Assembly: GCF_020510705.1 (NCBI RefSeq)
Contig: NZ_CP075184.1
Coordinates: forward strand, 1,488,001-1,552,000
DNA: 64,000 bases
Origin: Acidovorax radicis
GTDB taxonomy: Bacteria; Pseudomonadota; Gammaproteobacteria; Burkholderiales; Burkholderiaceae_C
Direction: 5' to 3'
In this document: positions 63,536 to 64,000 of the stretch, piece by piece
Layout of the letters: the number at the start of each line of letters is the position of its first letter
How positions within the stretch are numbered: the stretch's first letter is position 1
Translations under genes and position numbers: made by a program
The notes under the pieces: model-generated
What the model was told of the DNA's origin: nothing
What the model saw: the letters and a program-made list of their open reading frames with translations, nothing else
Databases searched by the model: none

Positions 63536-64000
63536 GTGCAGTCCGGTCTGATAGCGCTGCAGGATCGCCTGCAGCACGTTTTTTCTGATCCGTCTTTGCT
63601 CCAGCGGGCTACTACGCACCGTAGCTTTTCTGCCGACCACAATGAGCGGCTGGAGTTTTTGGGCGATGCTGTCCTGAACCTGGCCGTGGCCAGCTTGCTG
63701 TACCAGCGGCTGTCGGCGCTGCCAGAGGGGGACCTTTCGCGGGTGCGTGCCAACCTCGTCAAGCAGGACACCTTGCACCAGTTGGCGCTGCGCCTGAAGG
63801 TGTCCGAGGTGCTGCGGTTGGGCGAGGGCGAGGCCAGGTCGGGAGGGCAGCAACGCCCTTCCATCTTGGCCGACGCCCTGGAGGCGCTGATTGGTGCCGT
63901 GTATCTCGATGCCGGTTATGGCAGCGCAGAGGCGTTGGTGCATCGCCTGTTTGAGGGCGTTGAGATCAATCCCCAGATGCAGGCGGCGTCCAAAGACCCA
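63536..64000 (+). CDS. rnc: Ribonuclease III, 5' part, cut by the window end
   Basis: GTG at 63536 directly follows the DUF4845 stop codon. The translation reads [20 protein letters not shown], then [20 protein letters not shown] and [14 protein letters not shown], which is the RNase III signature ([12 protein letters not shown] with the catalytic Glu and Asp). [20 protein letters not shown] and [15 protein letters not shown] complete the nuclease domain. It processes rRNA precursors and double-stranded RNA. The double-stranded RNA-binding domain would lie beyond the window. Confidence 0.95.
   Translation, partial: MQSGLIALQDRLQHVFSDPSLLQRATTHRSFSADHNERLEFLGDAVLNLAVASLLYQRLSALPEGDLSRVRANLVKQDTLHQLALRLKVSEVLRLGEGEARSGGQQRPSILADALEALIGAVYLDAGYGSAEALVHRLFEGVEINPQMQAASKDP

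Overview
The window reads as one contiguous piece of a GC-rich betaproteobacterial chromosome, most likely family Comamonadaceae and close to Acidovorax. The basis is the protein style (RNase E, FabF, LepA and DinB of Burkholderiales type), the yceF/yceD-rpmF-plsX-fabHDG-acpP-fabF order followed by an AlgU/MucABD-like stress module, and a short GCGCTTG.../...AAGCGCT dispersed repeat that I associate with Comamonadaceae intergenic DNA. This is inference from the sequence; no database was searched. No rRNA, tRNA or CRISPR array was recognised.

Layout. Positions 1-6500 hold a small membrane protein, a two-domain methylglyoxal-synthase-like protein, PBP1C, a 271-bp inverted-repeat element and a membrane PAS-GGDEF diguanylate cyclase. 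Positions 6700-11900 hold an FMN alpha-hydroxy-acid dehydrogenase, an ECF sigma/RskA anti-sigma pair, and an exported redox set (DUF3034 barrel, periplasmic truncated globin, cupredoxin). Positions 12000-21200 hold a minus-strand catabolic operon: a PotABCD-like ABC importer, a three-subunit FAD/FAD/[2Fe-2S] amine or amino-acid dehydrogenase and a downstream di-haem cytochrome c, with a divergent IclR regulator. Positions 21400-24500 hold a TipAS-like protein, a GNAT acetyltransferase and an IS3-family element sitting between the remains of two different broken genes.

Positions 24500-33300 hold a LysR regulator divergent from a predicted lysine/2-aminoadipate-type cluster (ALDH7, amino-acid binding protein, aminotransferase, TPP enzyme), then a HipBA-type toxin-antitoxin pair with two large palindromic operators. 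Positions 33300-46900 are housekeeping and signalling genes (dinB, chemoreceptor, queF, a 2OG-Fe(II) oxygenase, yaaA, rne, rluC, a HAD phosphatase, a Rieske protein, an SppA-like peptidase). Positions 47200-55000 are the maf/rsmI-like pair divergent from the fatty-acid synthesis operon. Positions 55100-59800 are the sigma-E, anti-sigma, RseB and DegP/MucD envelope-stress module, and 60300-64000 are lepA, lepB, a DUF4845 gene and the start of rnc.

The most unusual signals are non-coding or structural. At least eight copies of the dispersed repeat are present; one encodes the signal peptide of the cupredoxin, one lies in frame inside PBP1C and another encodes the tail of the LysR protein. The MGS protein is an internal duplication with one degenerate half. 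The IS3 copy has no target duplication and different broken genes on each side. The paired HipB operators and a terminator-ended candidate small RNA before lepA are also worth attention.
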